Shown: positions 45,509-56,979, numbered from the stretch's first letter. The stretch: DNA of 64,000 nucleotides from Gigaspora rosea (GCA_003550325.1 QKWP01000249.1:287784-351783); one strand, 5' to 3'. The notes: generated by a model not told the origin, from the sequence alone. Numbers and translations are program-made.

Positions 45509-47390
45509 TAATATCATTAATGTCATTTTATTTACATTTAACGTTGTAGTAAAATTATTTGAAACCGAAGAAATTATAATATGAAGTTTAAAAGAATAGT
45601 AGAAAATTCACAAAAAACTGCGTTAAAAATTTTATTTGCAATTATAGAAGAGGCCACTTATATTAACAATTCTGTAAAGACATAAATTCCACTTCAAATG
45701 CTTCTGTATAAGCGAAAAATAAATCAACAAAAAAAGAGTATTTTCACGATGACAGCTATGAAAAAAGTTGAAAGAATTACATAAAAACGGATGTTCATTG
45801 AAAATTGCTTAATATTACATTTAAAAAGAAATTAACGTTCAATAATTTTATCATATACTCATTTATACAGTACAATGTAAAAATATAAAGCGTATTTTTC
45901 GAAACTTAAATATATATTTATATTATTAAACGTCAACATTGTTGTGATTCATATTTGCAATCTGGATACTGAAATTTGGATATTGACGCATCCAGTTCCA
46001 GATTTCTATGTGCTTTTGAAAATGTGAATGATGTAAATAACTTGATATAAATTTTTGTTTGTTAGAAGGCGATTTAACCCAAGTTGTAGGGATATAAACT
46101 CAGACCCGGATAACTTTGTATTGATAACCCGACCTGGAAAATTACCAACCAGGTCATGTTTTTGACAAACCGGTTTCCGGGTCATCCATTAATAGACGGG
46201 TGATCATTAATTTCCTCCACCACTTTCTATTGGACATCTCTCATTGGATGAAATATTTCACGAGAATAAAAATTTATTAATCTTTATGCACCATATAAAC
46301 GTCACGTCAAATAAAATTTTATTTTTTTTTAATTAATTTTAAAGGATTTAAAATTTATTGCATTTGCAATTTATTGTCCCATTTTATTAATCAAAATTTT
46401 TACCTATAAAACCACCTTTGGACTCTAACTAAAAAGGTTATTGCTAAATTCCACTAACCTTAAAAGAATTTTGTTTTGATGATTTTGTTACATAAAATCG
46501 ATTTATAGGTGATCATGCAAATAAATTATAAATTCCTATTTTTAATTGATTTTTTTTTTATTAATTAAATTTTTAATTTTTTATTTTTTGGCATCAGGCG
46601 AGAGAGATCTAACCTTAATTATTATCTAAAATCTGCGAAGTACATATAGGTACAACATTGAATTACAATTAAATTTTTAATTATTTTTTCGACGCTCAAA
46701 TAATTTTGAATAAAATTTTTTTGCAAATGTTCTTTTTGCAACTTCTTTTTGCTATTTAATATTAACGTTTGATGGCTCTCATAAATTTAACAGCTTTTAA
46801 TAAACCTAGCGTGATCGGTTAAATAATCTTACAAAAATTGCACGGATAGAATTTGTTCCTTGGGCTACCAATGATAATAAAAATAGTAAAATCAAAGACT
46901 TGCTCCAAACACAAAACTTGTAAGACAAATAAAGAATTAAAATTTTTTTGTTGATTTTGCAAGATGACATAATTTGCATATCCAATCAGAAGTGGCGAGT
47001 GAAATTAGGGCTCTCATCCGATTGGATAATAAACGAGTGTTCAACATAAGTCTGCAGAACAGATGGGCTGTGCAACCAAAATTCAGCAAATCTAAGGATC
47101 AGAATAGGCTTGAGCTAGGTCGACATTAAGTAATAATGCCTGCAACTATCTCATAATAGGAGCCGTGATCGATATTTGTTTATTAAAGTAACATAGTACA
47201 CAAATCGTTTGGTAGAAACTTTAATAAGAAATGTAAATAAAAAAAATCAGTTTAGTCTTTGTTCTGGTAAAAGCAAAAGCGAAGCTTAAAGTAGTAAAAC
47301 CTATCCATGTAAGTGTTTATACGCGAAATAAAGTATCAAGCGAAACATTCGAACTTAGAATTCGTTTGAACTAAACAGCAGTAGCGTTAA
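45509..47390. other. Intergenic region upstream of the second SLR-kinase
   Basis: No gene is supported. A GC-richer patch (46080-46205) holds GACCCGGATAAC and AACCCGACCTGG, perhaps an old transposon fragment. The promoter of the gene at 47433 must lie here but no core element is certain. Confidence 0.35.
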
Positions 47391-47432
47391 ATCTGCATAA
47401 CCTGTGATATCTATTATCAAAAATCTGCAGGG

Positions 47433-50040
47433 ATGGACGATTCTTATGAAATCTTTCAAGTTGGATATTGTTATGAAAATGGAATTGGTGTTGAAAAGAA
47501 TGAAAAAAAGGCATTTATTTATTATCAAAAATCAGCAACGATGGGTAATTCTGATGGAATATTCCAAGTTGGATGTTGTTACCATGAAGGAATTGGTGTT
47601 GAAAAAGATGAACATAATGCATTCATTTATTATCAAAAATCTGCAGAGATGGGGCATACTAAAGGAACATTTAATGTTGGTTATTGTTATGACGAAGGAA
47701 TTGGTGTTGAAAAGGATGAAAATAAAGCATTCATTTATTATCAAACATCTGCAGAGATGGGAGATACTAATGGTACATATAATGTTGGATATTGTTATCA
47801 AAATGAAATAGGAATTGAAAAAAATGATCATAAGGCATTCATTTATTATCAAAAATCCGCGGAGATGGGTGATGTTAGTGGTACATATAATGTTGGATAT
47901 TGCTATCAAAATGGTATTGGTGTTAAAAAGAATGAATATATAGCATTCATTTATTTTCGAAAATCTGCAGAGATGGGAAGCTCTAGTGGAACATTTAGTG
48001 TTGGACATTGTTATCAAAATGGAATTGGAGTTGAAGAAGATGAACATAATGCATTTATTTATTATCAAAAATCGGCAGAGATGGGTGACGTTGGTGGAAC
48101 AAAAAATGTTGGAATTTGTTATCAATATGGAATTGGTGTTGAAAAGGATGAACATAAGGCATTCAATTATTATCAAAAATCCGCAGATATGGGAGACATT
48201 GAAGGAACAAATAGTGTTGGATATTGTTATCAACACGGAATTGGTGTTAAAAAGGATGCATATAAGGCATTCTTTTATTATCGTAGATCTGCAAAGATGG
48301 GACACGCTAGTGGTGCAAATAATGTTGGATATTGTTATCGAAATGGAATTGGTGTTAAAAAGAATGAAAATAAAGCATTCAATTATTATCAAAAATCCGC
48401 AGAGATGGGTGATGCTAGTGGCACTTATAATGTTGGGTATTGTTATTTTTATGGAATTGGAGTTGACAAGGACGAACATAAGGCGTTTATTTATTATCAA
48501 AAATCTGCTAATATGGGTAATACAGATGGAATGAATAGTATCGGACAATGTTATGAAAATGGGATAGGAATCAAGAAAGATGAAAAAAAAGCCTTTGAAT
48601 GGTATCAAAAATCTGCTGAGAAAGGAAATATTGCTGGGATGGAACTTGTTGAATATTGTTACCGAAACGAAATTGGAATAAATAAAGATAAATATGATGA
48701 ATTATATGAGAAATCTGGGACGAAATTTGGTTTAAATCATTTAACATGGTTTTCATACAAAGAATTCAAAAATATTAAAAAAATAGGAGAAGGAGGATTT
48801 TCAACTGTGTATTATGCCGAACGAACCATAGTTAAACGAATGAAATTGAAAATATTTTATAATAAAGAAAATGAACACTATGCTCTAAAATTAATTCACA
48901 ACTCGAATCAACAGGAATTTATTAATGAGGTGATTATTTTTTTTTTGATGTTCAATATTCTTTATATTTAACCTATATATATATTTTTTAAATAATTGTA
49001 GTTAAAAGCCTATAATCGAATTGAAAATTCGTTTTTAAAGGTATTTAATGATTTTTTTTTTATGCTACTAAGTTATTTTATTTAATTTATTTGTTATTTT
49101 AACATTAAATTATTTTTAGTCAGAAGGTTATTCCAAAGATAATCATTCATTTTTAAAATGCTATGGCGTATCAAGGGATGAAACTTCCAAAAACCTTATC
49201 CTTGTTTTAAAATATGCAAAAATGGGTTCTTTACGTAAAAATCTTTATAATATATCACAAATGAAATGGGAAAAAAAGTTAAATTTATTACATTGTATTG
49301 TTTCGGATCTTAAAACAATTCATCATCAGAAATATATTCATCGAGATTTACATAGTGGCAATATTTTACAAGATGATCTAGATAATGCAAATATCGCTGA
49401 CTTAGGATTTTCGACATCACATTATAAGAAACAAGAGCATGAAATTTGTGGAGTTATGCCTTATGTTGCTCCAGAAGTTTTATTAGGTCAAAAGTTTACC
49501 CAAGCAGCCGATATATACGGCTTCGGAATTATCATGTGGGAAATATCAGATGGACAAAGAATTTTTGATGGAGAACCATTCGATACTGACTTCGCAATCA
49601 AGATTTGCAATGGATTTCGACCAACATTTTCTCCTGGTACACCTGATTGTTATGCTGACTTAGCCAAACAATGTATGGATTCAGATCCGAAAAAACGACC
49701 TACTGTTGAAGAAATTCACTTCAAAACTATTAATTGGCTTAATAAATTTATACAACCAGAGCTTTATGAAATTTATGATGATGAAATCATAAAACAATTT
49801 TTAGAAGCTGATAAAATAATTAAACCAAAAATCAAGCCAAAACATCCGAATATCATGTACACAAGCAAAATCATCAACACGCTTCAGATTTCAACCGCAA
49901 TTAAATCAGAAAGTAATTCTATTAATTCAATCGAAACTCTTAACAATTATGTAGATACCGGGTTGACTAAATTAAATATCAATGATAATGATAAATATGA
50001 AGTGCTAACAGCACTATCTGAAACGCTAGTAAAAAATTAG
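47433..50040 (+). CDS. Sel1-repeat/TKL protein kinase, apparently intact
   Basis: About 818 residues if three exons are joined: 47433-48929, 49002-49040 and 49120-50040, all phase 0. Introns are GTGATT to TTGTAG (72 bp) and GTATTT to TTTTAG (79 bp). Residues 1-415 are about 11-12 Sel1-like repeats of 36 residues (GYCYQNGIGVKKNE type), probably a scaffold. The TKL kinase has glycine loop IGEGGFSTVYYA (Gly452, Gly454), beta-3 Lys486 in ALKLI, HRDLHSGN with Asp588, DLG at 606 and APE at 629-631, so it should be active. A Ser/Thr substrate is expected; none can be named. ATG 47433 is the first Met, but the SLR frame is open back to 47391 (IYYQKSAGM), so an upstream exon with more repeats is possible. 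Exon 2 (LKAYNRIENSFLK) resembles the first 13 residues of exon 3 and may be a duplicated or alternative exon. Confidence 0.88.
49002..49040 (+). other. 39-bp mini-exon duplicated in the kinase alpha-C region
   Basis: Flanked by ATTGTAG and GTATTT, it encodes LKAYNRIENSFLK. The next exon begins with SEGYSKDNHSFLK, also 13 codons. Five positions are identical, including the SFLK ending, and several are conservative. Joining exon 1 directly to exon 3 would keep the frame. Confidence 0.65.
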
Positions 50041-50449
50041 GATAAAATAGGTGTAATGTTGTTGGGTATAAAAGTTTTCTCTTGCTGGGAGTGAGAATTT
50101 GTCTATTATTGCGGTTGCAAAATTATGTAAATTTGCTTCTTTTAATTATAACTTGAGATATGTTTGTGGTTGTGTGTACGTATGTATATATGATTTAGAC
50201 AACCATGTGAATAGTGTTATGAAAATGAAATCGATTGAATTTTTTTTTTTTAAAAAAATCGATTATTGTTAACTAATCAATTATATAATCGACCAATCGA
50301 TTAGTCGTTTAGTTATTTATGATAATTAATTATGTAAAAATACTTTATTTTAATTTTATTAATTTTAAACTATTTTAATAAAATAACTGAATGTAAATTT
50401 AATAAATACTTTATTTGCAAAATTTGGTAAAACTTTACTTAAAACTCAC
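50041..50449. other. 3' flank of the second SLR-kinase
   Basis: AT-rich, with overlapping palindromes of ATCGATTA type at 50228-50310. No gene is seen. Confidence 0.35.
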
Positions 50450-50654
50450 CGCAGGTGATCATCACCGCATAATAATAAATTTTTTAAAAAGCGGTTAGGG
50501 TCGGATAAGGTTTGGGTTGGGAGGAATTGTTTATATGTAAAATTTAATGCTGGAAACTTTTACTTATAGTCCAAAGACGTGTTATCCTAGTAAAACTTTC
50601 GCTATTAAATATTTTTTGTTTGCTTCGCTATTGTTTTAGTTATACGAGATCCTG

Positions 50655-50814
50655 TAGACTCGATCTCCCGTTTGGAGATTCGATCTCCCGATTGGAGACT
50701 TGATCTCCTGTTTGGAGATCTAATCACCCAACCACGCCACAACTATACCAAAATAAGAAATACACGATAAAAAATAATACTAAACTAAAAAAAATAATAA
50801 AATTGAGCATAACA
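50655..50814 (-). repeat. LTR element A, 3' LTR (recognisable part)
   Basis: Differs from the right LTR by about one substitution and one A-run change over 160 bp. The left part (50496-50654) does not match the other LTR, so this LTR is truncated or its end was replaced. Confidence 0.85.
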
Positions 50815-50954
50815 TCATCCCTCCGTTGAGAAGATGAGCTCCGTCGAATCGTTCTCCCTCTTTTATCGTACATACGCATATAGTCGGAGGTACGGGCCTG
50901 ATTAATCCACGTGATTTCTTTGGGGCAAGTACGAAAGAACACGAAATGTCTTTG

Positions 50955-50957
<3 letters not shown>

Positions 50958-50992
<35 letters not shown>
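50958..50992. repeat. 35-base T-run
   Basis: Uninterrupted T on the plus strand (A on the sense strand of element A). Confidence 0.95.
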
Positions 50993-50994
<2 letters not shown>

Positions 50995-52640
50995 CCTTAT
51001 GTTCATCCATTTTCCGCTATCTCCTAAATTATCTTTCTTAAGCAGGCATTTTACCAGATCACCAATTCCATCCTTATCAGCTCTTCGCTCAAGGTCGTTC
51101 ATCATGTGTAATTTCATCATCGTAAGGAATATCCCCAATTCGACTTTAACCTTTCGATTATACATTAGCATTCCATTTACCTTAAGGTTCTCCGCTTTAT
51201 TGTTGCTGAACGATGGGCTGTTACCATTATCCTTACATTTCTTCATTCTTATACTATCGCCAACTTCATTTGCATGTTTCCTTAAGCTTGGTGGATCCTT
51301 GATTAGTGCAACCTTATCCATCCAGGCACCGCACATTTCTTGTAGATAATTATTGCTCAGACCACGTTCCTTATTAATCTTCGCATTGTTATTTAATGCA
51401 TTACACGAAGACATTTTAATTTTTTGATTCTCACATTCGGTTTCATTGATCTGTGTTTTAAACAATCTGATCTTCTTTTTCCACGCCCTATAGGCAGCTT
51501 CGAGAGACTTACAACTTTCGGTTGATTTTCATTCTTAGCAAGTTTCAGATCCCATTCGGATGTGGCTTTTCCATCTGTAATTGTATCCATTTTCTTTTGG
51601 TGGCAGACTCCTAAGTTATCTGTCCTACCCAAAAATATGATCACTTCAACTCCAATTCCATTTCCGTAACGACGCCCAAGATTATCTGACCTATCAAAGA
51701 AATCAGAGTCTACAGGCAGTTGATAACCAATTAATGCTTTAGGTTCGTACTTTTCAAATTCGGTCCCCCCTGGTAACTATAACCAAGATCGTTTGTTCCT
51801 TCAGCAGGTCCCATTTTTGCTGATTTTTGATCATTAATGAACGCCTGATATTTGCCTTTTTCGTTATATGATTTGGTCACCTTTCCTCCGTCCTCTTTAT
51901 TCCAATTGGTCCAACTTATTTCCACAGGGCTTCTATACTTAATGAAAGTTTCGCACCCATTCTTTTTAATTCTCATTCCATTTCGATAAGGGTAGCCAAG
52001 ATCACGTGTTTCCTTATTAGGAACGGTATTTTCGACTCTTTGATAACCAACGAATGGCTTTAGTTTAATTTTTTCAACTTCTATTTCATTTTGGCAACAG
52101 TAAAAAAGATTATGCGAGGTAGGTGCTAATGCTTGGTTATATTCGGATGCTTCATATTCATCATTGTCAATTCTAATCCCATTTTGATAGTCACATCCAC
52201 GGTTATACAAGTTTCGGATGTCGTCCAACGGATCCTCCTGATCATCCGTTATTCTACAATTATCAGATGTATCCTTTTTATTATAACTTTTCCAATCATT
52301 ACCATCATTTTGACAACCATTTATCCTTTTCATTGGGACTTCTTGTTCACTGTTTTTGGGTTTCTCTTTTCCTTGTTTCTCGTTTCCTAGGAAAACTTTT
52401 GGCAAAGAGTCTACGGGTTTAGCTTTCTCTTTATTTTTACTTTTAGCCGTGATCACATGACCACTCGTTCCAATTCGGGATGTGGAATATGGTTCGAGAA
52501 TTTCAGCTACTATTGGTTCCCCTTTTGGACTGAGCTTTGCTGGGCGAACTACGGAGACGGGCATCGTAATATACGAAGGTAGGTATAACACTTCCTCTAC
52601 CTCGCTTTTATTTTCTATCATATTTTCTAACCCTTTACGG
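50993..52640 (-). pseudogene. Degenerate Sel1-repeat array inside LTR element A
   Basis: Minus-strand frame 52621-51731 (296 codons, MIENKSEVEEVLYLPSY) starts with a Lys/Pro-rich region. From about residue 140 it shows diverged SLRs: RGCDYQNGIRIDNDEYEA, LGYPYRNGMRIKKNGCE and AFINDQKSAKMGPAEGTNDL. After a frame change at a run of six C/G (about 51768) the repeat continues as FEKYEPKALIGYQ and DNLGRRYGNGIGVE, then DNLGVCHQKK (frame 51644-51393). At least six or seven units with ~35-residue spacing can be traced. The following frame (51465-50902) is lysine-rich and not recognisable. The units are far more diverged than those of the two host genes and lack a kinase domain, so this looks like a captured host fragment or an old element-encoded SLR protein. 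Confidence 0.6.
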
Positions 52641-53082
52641 AAAACTCTAAAGCTTCGGGAATTTGCTTATCATCGAGGGCTTCAGGGAACTTTTCATTAA
52701 TTATTTCTAGGAACTCGTCATGTTGTTCCGAAGTAAGTGCTGTAAAAAGTGCATTACACCTTTTATCTAACCGTTTTACATTCGGGCATTCGAGGATGGA
52801 GTGGCTCTTTCTTTGACACGATGGACATCGCTTCTTAGGGATAGCTTGCGAATATACTCTTTCTTTGGGCTTCTCATGATATTCACTACGTCGTTGATAA
52901 ATTTGAGGACATTGTTGTTTTAGATGTTGCGGGCAAACAATTGAAGCGTAACAAGGTTCTTTCCAAGGTCTTTGGTGGGATTCATCTTGCCTTTAAGTGA
53001 GTGCAGTTTGTTATTGTTGAAGGAGTTGAGCAAGTTGATTAACAAGGTCGGATGAATGGGTAGGTTGGTTAGGGTTAGCCAT
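52627..53082 (-). pseudogene. Gag-like remnant with zinc knuckle, LTR element A
   Basis: The minus strand opens with MANPNQPTHSSDLVNQLAQL from ATG 53082, meets TAA after LLQQ, continues QTALT, meets TAA again, then runs to TAG at 52629-52627. It includes CPSCQRKSHSILEC, an exact C-x2-C-x4-H-x4-C zinc knuckle (about 52830-52790), and a short helical tail (SEQHDEFLEIINEKFPEAL). All is in one frame of 152 codons, so the two stops are the only lesions. The usual capsid region of 200 or more residues is absent. Both TAA could come from CAA. Gag would package element RNA; this copy is non-functional unless the stops are read through. Confidence 0.7.
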
Positions 53083-53109
53083 AATGATTATGAAAAAACA
53101 GTATCGCGT

Positions 53110-53129
53110 GTTCCACACAATCGGCACCA
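53110..53129 (-). promoter_or_regulatory. Primer-binding-like site of LTR element A
   Basis: The minus strand reads TGGTGCCGATTGTGTGGAAC, two bases inside the 5' LTR. It begins with TGG as expected for pairing with a tRNA 3' CCA. The matching tRNA was not identified. A diverged counterpart borders the right LTR of element B. Confidence 0.6.
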
Positions 53130-53131
53130 AA

Positions 53132-53589
53132 TGTTACGATCGGTTGGGAGAGCTTGATGAATTTGTGCCGGTTTAGTTTGATCGTGAACAAAGTAAGTGG
53201 TTTAAAACAATAAACTAACACACATAGTTTCGGGTTATAAGGTTTATCTTTATTAAAATAAATCAATACATCGGAATATCACAATAATACTAAAACTATA
53301 TACAATCGTTAACTACCCACTTCTCTCCTTCTAAGCAGAAACTCCTCCTAATCAGAAACTAAACCTTTATATATGTTTGAATTCGTATGTGGCTTTAATC
53401 CTTCGAATGGGAGATTTAATCCGTCGTTTGGAGACTCGATCTCCCGTTTGGAGATTCGAACTCCCGATTGGAGACTTGATCTCCTGTTTGGAGATCTAAT
53501 CACCCAACCACGCCACAACTATACCAAAATAAGAAATACACGATAAAAAATAATACTAAACTAAAAAAATAATAAAATTGAGCATAACA
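53132..53589 (-). repeat. LTR element A, 5' LTR (458 bp)
   Basis: Plus-strand start TGTTACGATCGG and end GCATAACA. It contains about four tandem ~21-bp units of the form TTTGGAGACTCGATCTCCCG (53410-53505), which are themselves inverted GGAGAT/ATCTCC pairs and could be promoter elements. Confidence 0.85.
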
Positions 53590-53608
53590 GCGGTTATGGT
53601 CACCTGCG

Positions 53609-53943
53609 CACAAATTATAATGTTGAAGATCATCGGCCTAAACTGTCATAGCGTTTTTGGTAGGCATCCAAAAAATGTGTACCAGGTTTGGATCGGATGA
53701 TAGTCCGGATTATGGTCCGGAAATTATGTCTTTGATGATTTTATAACAATAACGATAAGAATTTATTTTTCAATTAAATAACGATCGTAAAAGCAATATT
53801 TAACGCAATTTTGCAATGTATATATACAACACATAGAAATAATACAAATAAATTTTGAAATTTGCATACTAAAAATATAACTCTAGTTTCTGTTTAACAA
53901 TTTGGTTTGTTTGTTATTTGTGAGTTCTTCAATAAATTATTTA
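53609..53943. other. Intergenic stretch
   Basis: No gene. A short GATCGGATGATAGTCCGGATTATGG patch near 53690 may be an old transposon end. Confidence 0.35.
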
Positions 53944-54075
53944 CAGTCAACTCTTGGAATTTCATAGTAGCTCAGTACCAAAAGTGCCTTGTGTTTTTTA
54001 ATAAAATATAGTAATTTTCTATAACGAACATCTTTTCCTTCCAAAACCTTAATTCTTTAAAGAAAGAGTTGACTG
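53944..54075. mobile_element. Tc1/mariner-like MITE, best copy
   Basis: The TIR CAGTCAACTCTT is perfect on both sides with TA duplicated outside. Confidence 0.88.
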
Positions 54076-56157
54076 TATTCTTTTTTGTAGCTAATCTTTT
54101 ATTATACTACTTCATTTTAGATAGATTAATATTTTCTTTCTGTAATGAATTTTTTTTAAATTAATGTATTAAACTATAATTTTTGATCTACTTTGGCTAT
54201 TATGAGGAATCTTGTTGAAATAGATAAAGCACTAACTTGCCCATCATTAGAAATTTAGATTTTTCATATCCTTTTTTGAAATATTTCATGCTGTTAAGAA
54301 GTTAGTTAATATCGCCAAAAAAACTTTCCAAAGGCATGAAATGCTTATTTGAATCTTTATCATTATGTAATTATTAACTAAATTTTGATAGAGTCTGTAA
54401 ATTGATTATAATCGATAGAATTAATATGCCTTTTGAGAATAGCTTTAAATTTCAATATTTTCTTTATATAGCTGACATTGCTTTTTTCTATAATTTGTTA
54501 TTGTAACTTTCAACTAGATACTTATTAACCAAAGGAAATATTTGCTGAAGTGGCATAAATAGATTTGATACTGTATATTCAAAGTATATTTATATTTAAT
54601 TTGATAGTTTCTTGTAATTAATAAAATAATAGTTTGTTCACAATATTCAAAATGTATCTATAACAAGTTTTGCATCTTTTACTCTCTCCTTTTTTTTGTT
54701 TTTTTTCTTGCAGGAAGGAAAAACAAATGAAAAATACTATGCTAAGCTAACACTAATACCAATATAGATGTAATGTTTAGCATGATGCAAATACATAATT
54801 TTGGTCAAAACTTCATATTATTCCAACTTATCTTTCCAGACAATCATCCAATCCCAACCTGGAACACATTTTCTAGGTGCTTTTGATAGTTGCCCTGGAT
54901 GATTTAGTCCTTATAGCATGCACTGAATGCATATTTTATAATCTTTATCATGTGCATACCACTATAGCACACAATCATATGTCTTTTTCATATAATCCTC
55001 TTTTCATCTATTAAAATTTTAATATCCGCCCAGAATAAAAAACTAATGTTCCAATCCATAATCCATTTATTTGAATAACTATTAGGTATTCATTATCTTT
55101 TATTAGCAGAATATCCATTTACTACAGTGCGAGAACCCTTAAATCAACTAGTTCTATATATGTGGCCAAATTTTGGGTTGGATCAGAAGTTGGGTCGGAG
55201 CCAATAGAATTGCAGAAAATTTTGCAAATAAAAAAAAACAGAAATACAGTATAATAGGTAAAAAGCTTGGACCTTTTAAATTTTGCAAATAAAAAAAAAA
55301 ACTAGCATAAATTATTTTTTTAAAATTTTTTTATAATTCTGCCCAGAATTATAATACCTTGGCCAGCATTATGGTAATTCTGGCCAAAATTATAGTAGCC
55401 AAATTTTACGTTTATTAATAAAAATAGTTAACTTTAAACCTTTATAAAGGTATTTAAACTTAATAAATTAAAAAACAAATTCTATAGCTTTATTCTTAAA
55501 GTCTTTCTCTACATTTTTATATATATAAAAAAAAATTGTTCTAGCTATACTAGTTATTTTTTATAACGGTTTAAAAATTATCAATTTCATTTGTTGATTT
55601 AAAGATTCCTGCACTGTATTAATATCCGAATAATTAATTATCCGAATTTCTGTCGATATCTGATTTTTTATCGGATAAATGGTTGACGGATTTATCTGGA
55701 TTGAAACTCTAAATAAAACGAATCTGTTTGGTCGATATTTGTGTAAAATATTTTAGACAGTAACATACAGACATAACAGTAACACGGGTGCTCATTTCTT
55801 CTGCACAAAATTACCACATATTTCTTGGCATAATTTGTGTCACGGTTAAAAATTTTTAACCAGTAATTTAAACGTGACTTGAAAAACTCAAGTGACCCGA
55901 GCCACGAGAATATTGTAAGGCTTCTAGGTTACTAGGTGGGCCTGACACGAAGGAGCCAGATCATAATCAAACAACGAAGAGAACAAGTGAACAAGACAAG
56001 CGAAGTAAGCAAGCATGAGATTCCCATTCACGTATCTTTATCTCTGTCGATGCATCAACATAACCTCTATCGCATACAATCACATGCATATCTATTATCT
56101 TTTCATATAAGCCACAGTTATCTGCCCCTAGCGTGACTTCGTCAACGCATAGAGCTA
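54076..56157. other. AT-rich intergenic region
   Basis: No gene is supported. AAATTTTGCAAATAAAAAAAA is repeated at about 55218 and 55281 (incomplete local duplication). TATCCGAAT/ATCGGATAAAT motifs lie at 55620-55700. Short ORFs near 55936-56170 overlap on both strands and match nothing. Confidence 0.35.
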
Positions 56158-56420
56158 TTCTTACTAACAATCACTTCATAGACAGCTTAGTCAATATACA
56201 ATTAATTTACAGACAAGACTTTACACACGGTTAATTCACAGACAAATTCATTTTGTGAATAATATGTTTCGACAATTTTTTTTATAATTTGAACAATTAT
56301 AAATTTAAATCCCTAACGGCAATACCAAGATTATTTTATAGTCGATTAATTCACAGATAAGTTTGTTTCATCGATAATTATTTCACTGACACCTGATTTC
56401 ACAAACAAATTAATTATTGC
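56158..56420. mobile_element. CACTGACA-type MITE, diverged copy 3
   Basis: CACTTCATAGACAGCTTAGT and repeated AATTCACAGACAA, then TTCACTGACA. The motif order matches the family but the right arm is poor. Confidence 0.45.
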
Positions 56421-56979
56421 CTGTAATTTAATGCAATTTGCGAAGTTTTGTGAAATTTGCAATTTAAATCTTAAGGCAGTCGGTTGATAGCGATAGAGAA
56501 TAGTTCTTATCTTGTTCTATCATACACAAATACAAATCCGGTATACTGTATTACACCAGCACAGCACATTAACATGTGAAATCATAGATTTTTAACGTCC
56601 AATCAAATGCAAGATTTTGCGAGTACTCGATGGCAGGAAACCATGCACTCCGTGATGCAAGCATGATACGTTCCTGATATTTGGAATTTTACAGGAGGCT
56701 CCCCAAAATTCCGGGTTGGATGCGTCGATCTAGGTCGGCGTTTAGCCCAAGTTGTTAGCAAGTCTATAGCAAAATTATCAGCTGAGCATTTTTTACTTAA
56801 TGAGTGAATATGATTTATTAGTAAAATTTTTTATGAACTTAGGGCAATATTGTTCAATTCCGACCCAGCCGCCATGATTCCGATGCACTCCGAAGTATTC
56901 CGACCCGGAGTTTTGGCGACCACTGTATGAGCTATGGTGACCCCTGTATGAGTTATGGTTCCCGTTATGGGTTATATGT
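56421..56979. other. Intergenic stretch
   Basis: No gene. It contains GC-richer ATTCCGACCC and CCGGGTTGGATGCG motifs, probably an eroded transposon. Confidence 0.35.

Larger units (their letters stand above)
50496..53589 (-). mobile_element. LTR retrotransposon A carrying a Sel1-repeat fragment
   Basis: The 5' LTR (53132-53589, minus sense) has TGTTA/TAACA ends. Inside it on the minus strand follows a primer-binding-like TGGTGCCGATTGTGTGGAAC two bases from the LTR edge. The 3' LTR matches 50655-50814 almost exactly and is preceded by a purine-rich tract (GGAGGGATGA). The predicted 5-bp duplication GCGGT lies at 50491-50495 and 53590-53594. The 2.3-kb interior has a zinc-knuckle Gag remnant and a degenerate SLR array, but no reverse transcriptase or integrase, so it is non-autonomous. 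Confidence 0.82.
50450..53608. mobile_element. Small palindromic MITE split by LTR element A
   Basis: CGCAGGTGATCATCACCGC at 50450-50468 is the inverse of the GCGGTTATGGTCACCTGCG at 53590-53608. Removing the LTR element and one copy of GCGGT leaves a compact hairpin MITE of about 65 bp. Confidence 0.7.

Noticed and set aside
47404-47811. 135-codon plus-strand ORF at the start of SLR gene 2, and 47986-48534
   Set aside because: Shadow frames of the SLR array, same reason.
50999-51349. 116-codon plus-strand ORF
   Set aside because: Antisense to the interior of LTR element A; no recognisable domain.
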